Source of the DNA: an uncultured Acidimicrobiales bacterium
GTDB taxonomy: Bacteria; Actinomycetota; Acidimicrobiia; Acidimicrobiales; SHLQ01
DNA length: 41,355 nucleotides
Reading direction: 5' to 3'
Assembly (NCBI GenBank): GCA_937922235.1
Contig: CAKZVC010000035.1
Location: 1 to 41,355 of the forward strand
A model generated the notes under the pieces. It was not told the DNA's origin, made no database searches, and saw only the letters and a list, made by a program, of their open reading frames with translations. Shown here piece after piece: positions 16,547 to 24,168 of the stretch. The translations under genes and the position numbers were made by a program. Every line of letters begins with the position of its first letter. Within the stretch, counting starts at the first letter, position 1.

Positions 16547-16924
16547 TCAGACTTCGACGAGGGTGAGCGTGGAGTCGAGGCTGGCAATGTCGCCTACATC
16601 GGAGGTAGCGACAGAGGTGCGAGCTCGTTGGGCGCAGACCACTACGTGGGCATCGACGACATCGGAGGTTCCGGTGGAGGCCAAGAGACGCCCAACGCGA
16701 ACACTGTCGACGCGGTCGAGCGGCACGACCGAGGTTCCGGGCTGACGAACAAACCGTGATAGCCGGGCTTGCCGCTCGGGTTGGCGAATCGCCTGGGCCA
16801 ACACCGAGGCCGGAATGACGACAGGCGCGCCGAGTTCGGCCGCTCGGGCGAGGAGGGCAACAATGCGGCGATCGTTACGGTCTAGACCTATCAGTGCGCC
16901 GGCGTCGAGGGTGATGCCTGCCAT
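16547..16924 (-). CDS. vapC: VapC-type PIN-domain RNase toxin
   Basis: A 125-residue PIN-domain ribonuclease of the VapC family. Motifs in order are LDAGALI (Asp at 7), VIPASVLAQA, DVVDAHVVV and ATSDVGD. The paired acids would bind Mg2+ and cut tRNA or rRNA. The start (ATG 16924) overlaps the antitoxin stop by one base (TAATG), so translation is coupled. The longer frame to 16963 is not needed. The antitoxin gene lies directly upstream. Confidence 0.85.
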   Translation of the reverse strand: MAGITLDAGALIGLDRNDRRIVALLARAAELGAPVVIPASVLAQAIRQPERQARLSRFVRQPGTSVVPLDRVDSVRVGRLLASTGTSDVVDAHVVVCAQRARTSVATSDVGDIASLDSTLTLVEV

Positions 16925-17181
16925 TAGGCCGCTGGTGGATCTTTGAGCACTCCGTCGGCCCACTGACGTTCTTCGTCGGTGAGCGGACCACCCGTTTCGT
17001 CGAGCGCGCCTGCCAGCATGGCCGCCCAGCCAGACACGTCGTCGAGGGAAACGCCGACAGCGTGTTGCACGAAACCCGAGATACTCGACGCGTGGCCAGC
17101 TTCCACCAACGAGCGAATCTCGTCGAGTTGTTCGATCGGCAGCGTGACCGTGACCTTCTTCGATGCCATACCAACCACCAT
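16924..17181 (-). CDS. vapB: Ribbon-helix-helix antitoxin (VapB-like)
   Basis: An 85-residue antitoxin. The N-terminal KKVTVTLPIEQLDEIRSLV is the beta strand and first helix of a ribbon-helix-helix fold, and SISGFVQHAV is the second helix. The acidic C-terminus should wrap VapC. AAGGA eight bases before ATG 17181 supports this start, but MASKK at 17169 is also possible. It is followed by vapC through a TAATG overlap. A dimer should repress the operon. Confidence 0.8.
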   Translation of the reverse strand: MVVGMASKKVTVTLPIEQLDEIRSLVEAGHASSISGFVQHAVGVSLDDVSGWAAMLAGALDETGGPLTDEERQWADGVLKDPPAA

Positions 17182-17280
17182 ACTCGAAGTCCTTCAGCTC
17201 TTTCCAAGAGCTCAGAAGCTAGCGAACCGGTCTGACACAGGAGATTCAGCACACAGGGACCGTCGAACGAACGTATCGGA

Positions 17281-17490
17281 TTAGTTCGCCTCGGGAACGA
17301 TCAGCCATGCGACGAGATACAGGAGCACTGCGGTTCCGAACGTCATGAGGAAGAAGGCGATGTAAGTCAGACGTACGAGCGAAACGTCCCAGCCTTGCTG
17401 GCGGGCAACGCCAGAGAGCACGCCCCCAAGCACGCCATTGGGGTCGCGAACGAGTGGGTTGTGGGTTGGGTTGTTGTAGGTGTTTTCCAT
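17281..17490 (-). CDS. PspC domain membrane protein, copy A
   Basis: A 69-residue PspC-domain protein. The motif DPNGVLGGVLSGVARQQGWD is the cytosolic PspC part, and RLTYIAFFLMTFGTAVLLYLVAWLIVP is the membrane helix. PspC proteins take part in phage-shock and envelope stress responses. AGGATGTGCTC before ATG 17490 supports the start over the frame to 17526. A near-identical copy lies at 21506-21715 with no indel in the CDS, and the similarity continues into about 110 bases upstream of each gene. Confidence 0.88.
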   Translation of the reverse strand: MENTYNNPTHNPLVRDPNGVLGGVLSGVARQQGWDVSLVRLTYIAFFLMTFGTAVLLYLVAWLIVPEAN

Positions 17491-17499
17491 GAGCACATC

Positions 17500-17600
17500 C
17501 TGATGAAAGGACGCCTGTTCGACCATTGGGGGGATACCCGGATCGCCCCCTGATACGTCACCCCAAGTCCTCGGGGTTCTCGGGGTGATCGCACCGGTGG
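17500..17600 (-). promoter_or_regulatory. Conserved upstream region of PspC copy A
   Basis: Nearly the same in both PspC copies. It contains TCACCCC (17558-17564) and GGGGTGA (17582-17588), a seven-base inverted repeat with a 17-base spacer, and a GGGGG...CCCCC arrangement nearer the gene. Conservation in non-coding sequence suggests an operator. The similarity to copy B stops near 17600. Confidence 0.45.
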
Positions 17601-17782
17601 CCGCGGCATGAAGACCTTGGGTGCGCTACTCGTTCAGTTCCGTCAAGGCGCCGCGACTCCCATATCTGGAGATCAAAGCTGACACCGATAACGACGGCTG
17701 TTCGCTCGTGGCCGAAGATGACTCCTAGCGACTGCTCAGCAGCGGGGCCGAACTCAACGCGGTACCACGGAGGTTGATTCAC
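17558..17782 (-). CDS. Small ORF downstream of Panacea gene (possible toxin part)
   Basis: A 74-codon GTG frame starting 12 bases after the Panacea stop. The opening WYRVEFGPAAEQSL resembles the start of RelE/ParE toxins (VEFTPAA), but the rest does not follow that family, and the C-terminal half runs into the conserved PspC upstream region. No Shine-Dalgarno sequence is seen. It may be a truncated toxin or a chance frame. Panacea antitoxins usually have a toxin neighbour, which makes it worth a look. Confidence 0.3.
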   Translation of the reverse strand: MNQPPWYRVEFGPAAEQSLGVIFGHERTAVVIGVSFDLQIWESRRLDGTERVAHPRSSCRGHRCDHPENPEDLG

Positions 17783-17794
17783 GTGGATTTGAAC

Positions 17795-18397
17795 TTACGA
17801 CGCGAGACCGTTGTCGCTGAGGAGCTGGGCGACATCGAAGTTGGCTGGCGACTTCGGGTGTGGGTCGATTAGCCAAGCCCCGTCCGGGATGAGGTCGCCA
17901 TCTTCGAGGTTTTGCCACGCGACTGACTCTCGGTGAGAGAAGTCGCTGACCCTTTGCCCTGTCCAACCGTGGAACTTCGAAAGCGACTCATCGAGCAGTT
18001 CGAGATCTGCTGAAGTGAGGAGCTGTCGAACTGCAGCGATGTCGGATGCTGGGCCCGGCTCAAGAATCGTCGACAGTTTGGGTGCGCCCACATCTTGCCT
18101 GGTAACGAGTACCCGCTTCGCAGATGCAAGGAGCTGTCGTATCGGAGGAAAGCGGTAAGGAACCGGCCCTTGGGCCAACCGTTGATATTCGCTTCCGGTG
18201 ATGGAGTAACCGACGCGACGGTACGACTCTTGATCAGCCCACCAGATGATCTTGTTGAGCTTGACGGCTCCTCGGTGGGGATCGCTCAATTCGGCCATCC
18301 GAGTAGCGACGTATTCGACAGCTGCGGCAAGTCGGTTATCACTTGCACTGCGGCGTTCGGAACGAATGGTTCGAAGTTGTTCTGCGTCGATTTCCAT
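17795..18397 (-). CDS. Panacea (SocA-like, DUF4065) antitoxin-type protein
   Basis: A 200-residue protein with the Panacea/DUF4065 pattern: VKLNKIIWWADQESYRRVG, then SEYQRLAQGPVPY and a C-terminal helical part. Panacea domains occur in antitoxins (for example SocA) that neutralise unrelated toxins. GGAGGTGA six bases before ATG 18397 fixes the start, and the longer frame to 18787 is rejected. The only gene-like frame next to it is the weak ORF at 17558-17782. It stands in a run of toxin-antitoxin-like genes. Confidence 0.8.
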   Translation of the reverse strand: MEIDAEQLRTIRSERRSASDNRLAAAVEYVATRMAELSDPHRGAVKLNKIIWWADQESYRRVGYSITGSEYQRLAQGPVPYRFPPIRQLLASAKRVLVTRQDVGAPKLSTILEPGPASDIAAVRQLLTSADLELLDESLSKFHGWTGQRVSDFSHRESVAWQNLEDGDLIPDGAWLIDPHPKSPANFDVAQLLSDNGLAS

Positions 18398-18515
18398 CTT
18401 GCTCACCTCCCGAGTGCTCATGAGTACAACCCTAGGGACGGGGTGTGACAGAGCGTAGTCGGGAGCGATCGATTCAGTTGTTCTAAGCGGCCGCCGGACG
18501 GAGAAGTCAGTCGTC

Positions 18516-20771
18516 CTAGAGGCCGAGCCGCCGTCGCAGGCGCAAACCGGACATGACGAGTGGGTCGTCGGTTTGGGGCATCGAGTCGAGCAGCCTGATG
18601 AGGTCGGCTCGCCGTGTGGGGTCGGCTGCCGCTTCGTCCGGCCGCGCTCCCCCGAGTGCAGGAATCGAATCGGTGACCCAGTTGGCTTCGTGCTGTGCGA
18701 TAACCATGGCGACCGCCTCATACTCCGGTGACCCCGGCTCGGGCGGTTTCCTCGGAGCGGTACCTTGCGCCGCCGACCAGGCAGCACCGGAGGTCAAGTA
18801 GTCGACTTCCTCGTCGTTCAGCGCCTCTCGTAGCGACTCGCCGAGCTCGATCGTTGGCGGAGACGATGCTCGCTGGAACCAGCTCGCAAGGGCAAACATC
18901 GATGCCACGGGGTCGTCAACATCGAGGGCGTCCATGACCTCATCTCGATAGCGCATATCGATCCGAAGCGGATCGGCATCGAGCGTCGGGTCGTCGGTTT
19001 CGGGGCCATCGACGAGCACGCGAGCGAGCAAGTAGCTACCGATCTGCACGTCTTGCGAGCCCAGCTTCTCGCTCACGACCACCGTGTCGTTGCTTCGAAC
19101 GCTTCGAAGGGTGACGGCCGATCCGGGGTCTACGGCAGTGATTTCGTAGAGGTCTCTACGGGTGTTCGCACGCGCAGTCCCCAACGCCAGCTCGTCGCTC
19201 TTGAGAAGCACACCATAGGTGTGCAGGAACTCGTCGAGGAAACGCCCCTCGTGCATGAGGAGATCGAGACTGAACTCGAGGCCAGCGAAATCGTCGGCGC
19301 GAGCGTGCATGGGATGGGCGCCCTGCACCGCCGCAAGCACCACCTGGGTTCGTTCCATCTGTTCGTCTTCTAGTGCGAACCGCTGGAGTTTGGCGTTGAG
19401 CCGCTCACGAACCGAGATGTTTGGTTCGGCCGCCGATCCCCCGTGGCAGGCTTTGAACTTTCGACCCGACCCGCAGGGGCATTTCTCGTTTCTGCCTGCA
19501 CGGTATTCGGTAGCGCCGGTGGGCTGAGGGGCGAGCGCAAGGAGGTCGGCGTCGGCCATGCCGGCGCGCCGAAGCCGTCGAATGGAGTCGTCAAAGCGCC
19601 CGTCATAGAACTCGATTTCAGCCATCGCATACTGAGCGAGCGGGTAGTCGCTGTCGATGTCGACGGCCTGCTTGTAGGACTCGATGCCGTCGAGCGTGCG
19701 GCCCTCTCGCAGGATCTTGTGTCGGCCGAGCAGATAGTGAGCTGCGGCGGGCCGACGCCCGTGCACGATGAGCGCGGTCACGAACGCCGCGTACTCGTCG
19801 TAGTCGGATTCGTCTGAGCTAGTAACTAGGTCTTCGAACGACGCGGCGACAAACGAATGGTCGAGCGAGTCAGCGGTAGCCCGATAGTCGACGTCGGCAT
19901 CGGCTGTGCCTTGGGCTGCGATCAGATGTGCTCGCCAAGCCGCAACGACCGCATCGAGTTCGCTCCGACAGCAGGGGTCGAGCTCGTATCTGTCGGCCAG
20001 CTCATCGAGCTCGGCCTGTTGCGCTACCACGTATGGTGGCACCCAGTCTTCGCCCGCTCTTCCGTACCAGCCATCTCGTTCTTCGAAGCCAGCCGAGGCC
20101 ATGAGTTCCTCGAACGGAAGCGTCGGTTCAGTGAAGATGCGAGGCTCGCTCATGAACGCATCGAACAGCCACGTGAAGGGGTCGCCGCCCACACCTTTGG
20201 GCAGACCCTCATGCCAGCGGGCCATGAAGGCCCGTTCGAGGGACCCGTCTCCGAGCTCGGATTCGTCGACGGGAAAGAGGCGCAGGGCGTCGTCTTGTCG
20301 TTGGACTGCGCAGAGGTCACCGGGCGTGTAGTCGGCGAGCCAACCGGGTTGACCAACCCAGCGTTCGGTCTCGTCGGTTTCGTCAGAGACGGCTGCACCG
20401 CTGAAGGCGTCGCCGAACTCGAGGCCCATGTCGAGAAACCCGATCGCTTCGGTGATCGTGAGGTAGTGGCCCGCCACTTCATCCGCGGATAGCCGGTGGG
20501 TTGCGATGCGACCCTCAAAGACCGTCGACGCGAGCCGCCAGCCGCCTGAACTCTCGTGATGGAGCATGGTGTCTGATCCGGCGAGCACGTCGTCGATCAG
20601 GTCGTGATGCTCTTGTGCGTACGGGTCGTTCTCTCCGTCGAGTTCGGCAAAGAATGATTCGCGTTCAAGAACGCGAGCGAGCTCGTGAGAAGTCATCGGG
20701 CCGTCGGCGAGCAAAAGCTCGCACCGACCGGTCAACTCTTCGAATAGCCGGTAGTAGTCGTCTTCGTTCAT
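18516..20771 (-). CDS. SEC-C motif / TPR protein
   Basis: A 751-residue cytosolic protein. A TPR-like segment covers about residues 340-405 (HYLLGRHKILREG, YAMAEIEFYDGRFDDSI). A SEC-C zinc motif follows at 427-444 (RNEKCPCGSGRKFKACHG; ligands Cys431, Cys433, Cys442 and His443). The N-terminal half and the C-terminal ~300 residues have no recognised domain. SEC-C motifs bind zinc and mediate protein contacts, as in SecA. AAGGAGAA precedes ATG 20771. It is 61 bases downstream of the small helical gene on the same strand, so the two may be cotranscribed. Confidence 0.85.
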   Translation of the reverse strand: MNEDDYYRLFEELTGRCELLLADGPMTSHELARVLERESFFAELDGENDPYAQEHHDLIDDVLAGSDTMLHHESSGGWRLASTVFEGRIATHRLSADEVAGHYLTITEAIGFLDMGLEFGDAFSGAAVSDETDETERWVGQPGWLADYTPGDLCAVQRQDDALRLFPVDESELGDGSLERAFMARWHEGLPKGVGGDPFTWLFDAFMSEPRIFTEPTLPFEELMASAGFEERDGWYGRAGEDWVPPYVVAQQAELDELADRYELDPCCRSELDAVVAAWRAHLIAAQGTADADVDYRATADSLDHSFVAASFEDLVTSSDESDYDEYAAFVTALIVHGRRPAAAHYLLGRHKILREGRTLDGIESYKQAVDIDSDYPLAQYAMAEIEFYDGRFDDSIRRLRRAGMADADLLALAPQPTGATEYRAGRNEKCPCGSGRKFKACHGGSAAEPNISVRERLNAKLQRFALEDEQMERTQVVLAAVQGAHPMHARADDFAGLEFSLDLLMHEGRFLDEFLHTYGVLLKSDELALGTARANTRRDLYEITAVDPGSAVTLRSVRSNDTVVVSEKLGSQDVQIGSYLLARVLVDGPETDDPTLDADPLRIDMRYRDEVMDALDVDDPVASMFALASWFQRASSPPTIELGESLREALNDEEVDYLTSGAAWSAAQGTAPRKPPEPGSPEYEAVAMVIAQHEANWVTDSIPALGGARPDEAAADPTRRADLIRLLDSMPQTDDPLVMSGLRLRRRLGL

Positions 20772-20832
20772 TGGCCGTTTCTCCTTGGGCTACATGCCCC
20801 GCCGACAATGAGAACGGCACTGCCTAGCGAGG

Positions 20833-21108
20833 TCATGCAGCCGCAGACCCACCAGCGATTGCCTCAATCTCGCCGACGGTCATGGCCGCCGCGGCCGCGA
20901 CTGCCTCAACCGGGTAGCCGTAACCCATAGCGTCACGGATCGCGTCCTCGAGAAACTCGCGGGTCATCGAGTCGTTGTCGGGTGTCTTGAGCTGGTGGCC
21001 GTCCTCAAATTGGTGAAACCAGCCACGCGCCTTACTCGCTGCCTTCACGCTGTCGAGCGCCTTGGCAACCAGGCGATTGCGAAACTCTGGATCTACAGGC
21101 ACGTTCAC
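20833..21108 (-). CDS. Small helical protein, paralogue of 12039-12314
   Basis: A 91-residue protein of the same length as its paralogue at 12039-12314. Shared blocks are KAL-SVKAA, FLED, YGYPVEAVA and the C-terminal helix-turn-helix-like end. It starts with GTG at 21108, preceded by AGGAGGGG nine bases upstream. No known family matches. It is 61 bases upstream of the SEC-C gene. Confidence 0.62.
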   Translation of the reverse strand: MNVPVDPEFRNRLVAKALDSVKAASKARGWFHQFEDGHQLKTPDNDSMTREFLEDAIRDAMGYGYPVEAVAAAAAMTVGEIEAIAGGSAAA

Positions 21109-21112
21109 AACG

Positions 21113-21240
21113 CTACTCCCCTCCTTGTTGGCGGACCAGTGGTTTGAGGCGGTGCAGAAAGCTCACAAGCTCAAAGATCTCCTCTTGCTCGAGCCACGGC
21201 ACTGCCAGAATGTTCGTCGGGACAGACAAGACGCGATGCT
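21113..21240 (-). pseudogene. Possible C-terminal gene fragment
   Basis: A frame ending at 21113 encodes ILAVPWLEQEEIFELVSF and has the G/C third-position bias of genes here. It overlaps the ribosome-binding site of the gene at 21108. No start or family is convincing. It may be the tail of a lost gene. Confidence 0.25.
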
Positions 21241-21261
21241 CGACTACGTCATAGACGGCTC

Positions 21262-21366
21262 GACACGATGGACGGCGGCAAGGGAAACGATGCCTGCACC
21301 CTGACCGACCCATCGGGCAACGTGGAGATCCGCACCAAATGTGAGCGGGGAGTCTTCGGTCTCTAG
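21262..21366 (+). pseudogene. RTX gene 3' remnant
   Basis: A frame encodes MDGGKGNDACTLTDPSG and ends GVFGL-stop. The GGKGND unit and the flanking cysteine pattern are those of the last calcium-binding repeat of the RTX proteins in this window. No upstream repeats remain in frame, so this is the decayed end of a third RTX gene. The rest of the gap 21109-21505 shows only the fragment at 21113-21240. Confidence 0.5.
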
Positions 21367-21505
21367 GCACGGCGGGGTAAAGCATCTCCGCTTATTGAGT
21401 GTCCATCGAGAATGCCGAAACCCTACGAACGCTCTGTGACAACGTGAGCGCTTGTCTGCCTTGGTCTTCTGCCTCTTCAACGAACGTTGGGTTCGTATCG
21501 GCGGA

Positions 21506-21715
21506 TTAGTTCGCCTCGGGAACGATCACCCATGCGAGGAGGTACAGGAACAGTGCGGTTCCGAAGGTCATGAGGAAGAAGGCGATGTAGGTCAGGCGTA
21601 CGAGTGAAACGTCCCAACCTTGCTGGCGTGCAACGCCAGAGAGCACGCCCCCAAGCACGCCATTGGGGTCACGAACGAGTGAGGTGTGGGTTGGGTTGTT
21701 GTAGGTGTTTTCCAT
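21506..21715 (-). CDS. PspC domain membrane protein, copy B
   Basis: A 69-residue PspC-domain protein, near-identical to copy A at 17281-17490. The main change at the N-terminus is THTSLV against THNPLV. It has the same soluble PspC motif and the same single long membrane helix ending IVPEAN. ATG 21715 is preceded by AGGATGAAGTC. The two copies lie 4225 bases apart, both on the minus strand, with no indels in the CDS. Confidence 0.88.
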   Translation of the reverse strand: MENTYNNPTHTSLVRDPNGVLGGVLSGVARQQGWDVSLVRLTYIAFFLMTFGTALFLYLLAWVIVPEAN

Positions 21716-21729
21716 GACTTCATCCTGTT

Positions 21730-21825
21730 GAAAGACCGCCCGTTCGACCATTGGGGGATACCCGGATCACCCCCTGATACGCCACCCCAAACCTCAGGGT
21801 CCTCGGGGTGATTGCACCAGTTAAC
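21730..21825 (-). promoter_or_regulatory. Conserved upstream region of PspC copy B
   Basis: The counterpart of the region upstream of copy A. CCACCCC (21782-21788) and GGGGTGA (21805-21811) repeat the inverted element with a 16-base spacer and one changed base. It also lies just before the divergent TPR gene at 21855, so the element could act on both. Confidence 0.4.
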
Positions 21826-21854
21826 TCAGCTCGCCAGCTCGCCGAAGAATAGCC

Positions 21855-23165
21855 ATGACTGAACCAACGGCGGAACAGCTTCTCACTGAAGCGAACGAGC
21901 ACTTCAACAACGGCAACTATGGCGAGGCGTGGTCCCGCCTGAACATGCTCATTCGGTTCCCGTCGAGCGAACAATGGGTCACCGACGACAACTGGACCGG
22001 CATCTTCCTTCTGTTCAACCAGCTCGTCGGAGTGCAACCGGGGTTCGAGAAGTTGCAGACGGCAGCATCAGCTGCAGCGTTCGGGATGACCGACATCAAC
22101 ATTCTCTATTCGTTCGGTTATGAGCTCATCGAGGTGCAGATGAACGAGGCCGCAGCGACAGTGCTGTCTCGTGCCAACCGACTGGCTCCGAACACCCCGG
22201 GCATTATCTCCGAACTAGCAACGGCACTCGAGAGTTCTGGCATGTGCGCTCAGGCAGCCGAGCTTCTGGAAGGGGCTCGGGCCAACGGCATTAGCGACTT
22301 CTTCTTGACCTACCTTCTCGGCTTCACGTCGTTCATGTCGGGCAACGTCGAGCGAACGCGCGCGTTGAGCCGAGAGCTAGGCGAAGCAACCGACGAGAAC
22401 TCGGTGGTGATGACGGCTCGGATCAACGGTCTACTCAAACGGCATGACTCGGTGGCCCAGGCGTCGCCAATGGATTCCGAAGACCTTCGCGGTTGGCACT
22501 ATGCGGCGTGCGGATCTCTGCTGACCCACTACTCACCGCATGGCCCAGAGGTGATGCGTGGCCGCTACGCCATGCTGCAAGATCACGACTCGTTGGTTCA
22601 CGAAGGTGTCGTGAGGCTGAAGACCGTGCTCGACGCTTGGCAGTACCAGGCGACCGAGGTGAGGTTCCTCAAAGATCGAAGCAGCGAGGTGTTTGCGACC
22701 ACCGTTGCGTCGCACCTTCGTTTGCCACTCGCACCGATCGACCCAAACACGTCGGGGCCGGGCACGATCATCGTGGTCTACGACTTCTTCGATGCCGACG
22801 CCATGATCATGCCAGCGCTACAGCAACGGCACGGCGACGTTCTGTTTGCCCACGCCATGTGTTGGACGGAGGACTACCCGCTGGTGGCCGACGTGTGCAC
22901 GATCCAATATCAGACGAACCTCGCCCCGTGGGCTGCCGGCCGCATGAACTTCGACCCCGACACGAAGGAAATGACCCGCAGCGAAGAAGACCCGTCTTCA
23001 CCAACCGAGCTCGCCAGCCGAATACTCGCAACTGAAGTTCGAGCCGACGACCTGGCCGACCTCGACACGCTCGCCACCCTCGCACGGCAGATCGGCCCAC
23101 CAACCCCAGGCGAACGACAGCGCTACTTCAAGTCATCGCCGGTGGGGTCGAGCAGGTTCATGTAG
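21855..23165 (+). CDS. TPR-like cytosolic protein
   Basis: A 436-residue protein without a signal peptide. The first ~210 residues are helical repeats of TPR type (ANEHFNNGNYGEAWSRL; NEAAATVLSRANRLAPNTP; CAQAAELLEGARANG). The C-terminal half holds a separate alpha/beta domain with no recognised family. The Shine-Dalgarno sequence is weak. It is divergent from PspC copy B, whose conserved upstream region ends about 30 bases before this ATG. It may be a stress-linked scaffold, but nothing shows this directly. Confidence 0.75.
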   Translation: MTEPTAEQLLTEANEHFNNGNYGEAWSRLNMLIRFPSSEQWVTDDNWTGIFLLFNQLVGVQPGFEKLQTAASAAAFGMTDINILYSFGYELIEVQMNEAAATVLSRANRLAPNTPGIISELATALESSGMCAQAAELLEGARANGISDFFLTYLLGFTSFMSGNVERTRALSRELGEATDENSVVMTARINGLLKRHDSVAQASPMDSEDLRGWHYAACGSLLTHYSPHGPEVMRGRYAMLQDHDSLVHEGVVRLKTVLDAWQYQATEVRFLKDRSSEVFATTVASHLRLPLAPIDPNTSGPGTIIVVYDFFDADAMIMPALQQRHGDVLFAHAMCWTEDYPLVADVCTIQYQTNLAPWAAGRMNFDPDTKEMTRSEEDPSSPTELASRILATEVRADDLADLDTLATLARQIGPPTPGERQRYFKSSPVGSSRFM

Positions 23166-23202
23166 CTGCCGGCACGAGACCACTGCGCAAGGCGCGAATA
23201 GT

Positions 23203-23227
23203 CGACACTGGTCAAAACCAGTAGTCG
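23203..23227 (+). terminator. Hairpin after the TPR gene
   Basis: CGAC-ACTGGT (23203-23212), CAAA loop, ACCAGT-(A)-GTCG (23217-23227): ten pairs with a one-base bulge, 38 bases past the stop. There is no T-run, so it may be a weak or factor-dependent terminator. Confidence 0.4.
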
Positions 23228-23300
23228 AAAGCAGCTCACCTAAGCTCGCGCCTGCGCACGCCGAAAATACGTGCAACGGAACGGAAAAGGCGGCGCATCA

Positions 23301-24074
23301 ATGACGAACCGACCGGCAGGTTGGTATCCAGACTCGACACAATCGAGCGCTGAACGATACTGGGATGGCACATCGTGGACAGATGCGATCAGAGCGATCG
23401 CTTCATCACCCCCACCGCCCGCTTCCACTAGCGATCTTGCGCAATACATCCGGAACCCGAAGCGGTCAACGATCGGAAAGGTGCTGTTGGCGATCCCCTT
23501 CGCATTTTTTGGTTTCATCATCTTGATAGCCGGCGTGATTTTGGTTTCTGAGTCGGACGCTCCAAACGACACGCCTCTTGCGTTTGCCGAAACGACCACG
23601 GCTCCACCGACGACAGCTGAAACAACCACGACATCCGTAACACCAACGACAACGACCAGCCCACCGCCAACCACGGTGCAACCAACCACGACAGCACCCG
23701 CGGTCACGACGACGACATCAACCACGACAACGACGCTTGCGACAACGACATCGACCGCCACGAGCCAAGCTGACAGCGATGATGAGAATCTCGCCCTTCT
23801 TTGGCGACTCGGGATGGACTTGATCGAGTTCGGCGATGTAGCGATCCTCTTGGATGACGACACGATCGACGAGTTCGCGAAGAACATGTGCGGCTTGGCC
23901 GAAGCGTCCGATGATGATGTGGACACCTATGCAACGCTGCTGTTGGCGTCCACCTTGTCGTCTGAACTCGATTCAGCTGTCGTAGGCGCTGCGAATGGTG
24001 TGGCTCTTGCGGTCTACTGCCCGGAGTACAGCCATCTACCGGTTGAACTTGGCGAGCGCTATGGATCCGAGTGA
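23301..24074 (+). CDS. DUF2510 membrane protein with Thr-rich linker
   Basis: A 257-residue actinobacterial membrane protein. The N-terminal DUF2510 motif is PAGWYPD...RYWDGTSWTD (residues 5-28). One membrane helix is at about 59-82. An external linker of about 60 residues is almost all Thr, Pro and Ser and is probably O-glycosylated. The C-terminal ~95 residues form a small domain with two cysteines (KNMCGL, VYCPEY) resembling DUF732-type secreted domains. GTG 23271 is also possible, but DUF2510 begins within a few residues of ATG 23301. The function is unknown and surface exposure is likely. Confidence 0.8.
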   Translation: MTNRPAGWYPDSTQSSAERYWDGTSWTDAIRAIASSPPPPASTSDLAQYIRNPKRSTIGKVLLAIPFAFFGFIILIAGVILVSESDAPNDTPLAFAETTTAPPTTAETTTTSVTPTTTTSPPPTTVQPTTTAPAVTTTTSTTTTTLATTTSTATSQADSDDENLALLWRLGMDLIEFGDVAILLDDDTIDEFAKNMCGLAEASDDDVDTYATLLLASTLSSELDSAVVGAANGVALAVYCPEYSHLPVELGERYGSE

Positions 24075-24168
24075 GTACAGCTCTTTGCTGAAGACTCGAG
24101 CTCATGTATTCGGCCTGACCTGAACGGGGTTCACTCACTACCGCTTCATCGTCGATCAGCTACTGCGC

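Noticed and set aside
23590..23760. ACC/ACG-rich low-complexity DNA as a tandem repeat element
   Set aside because: It is the coding sequence of the Thr-rich linker of the DUF2510 protein; the codons vary.
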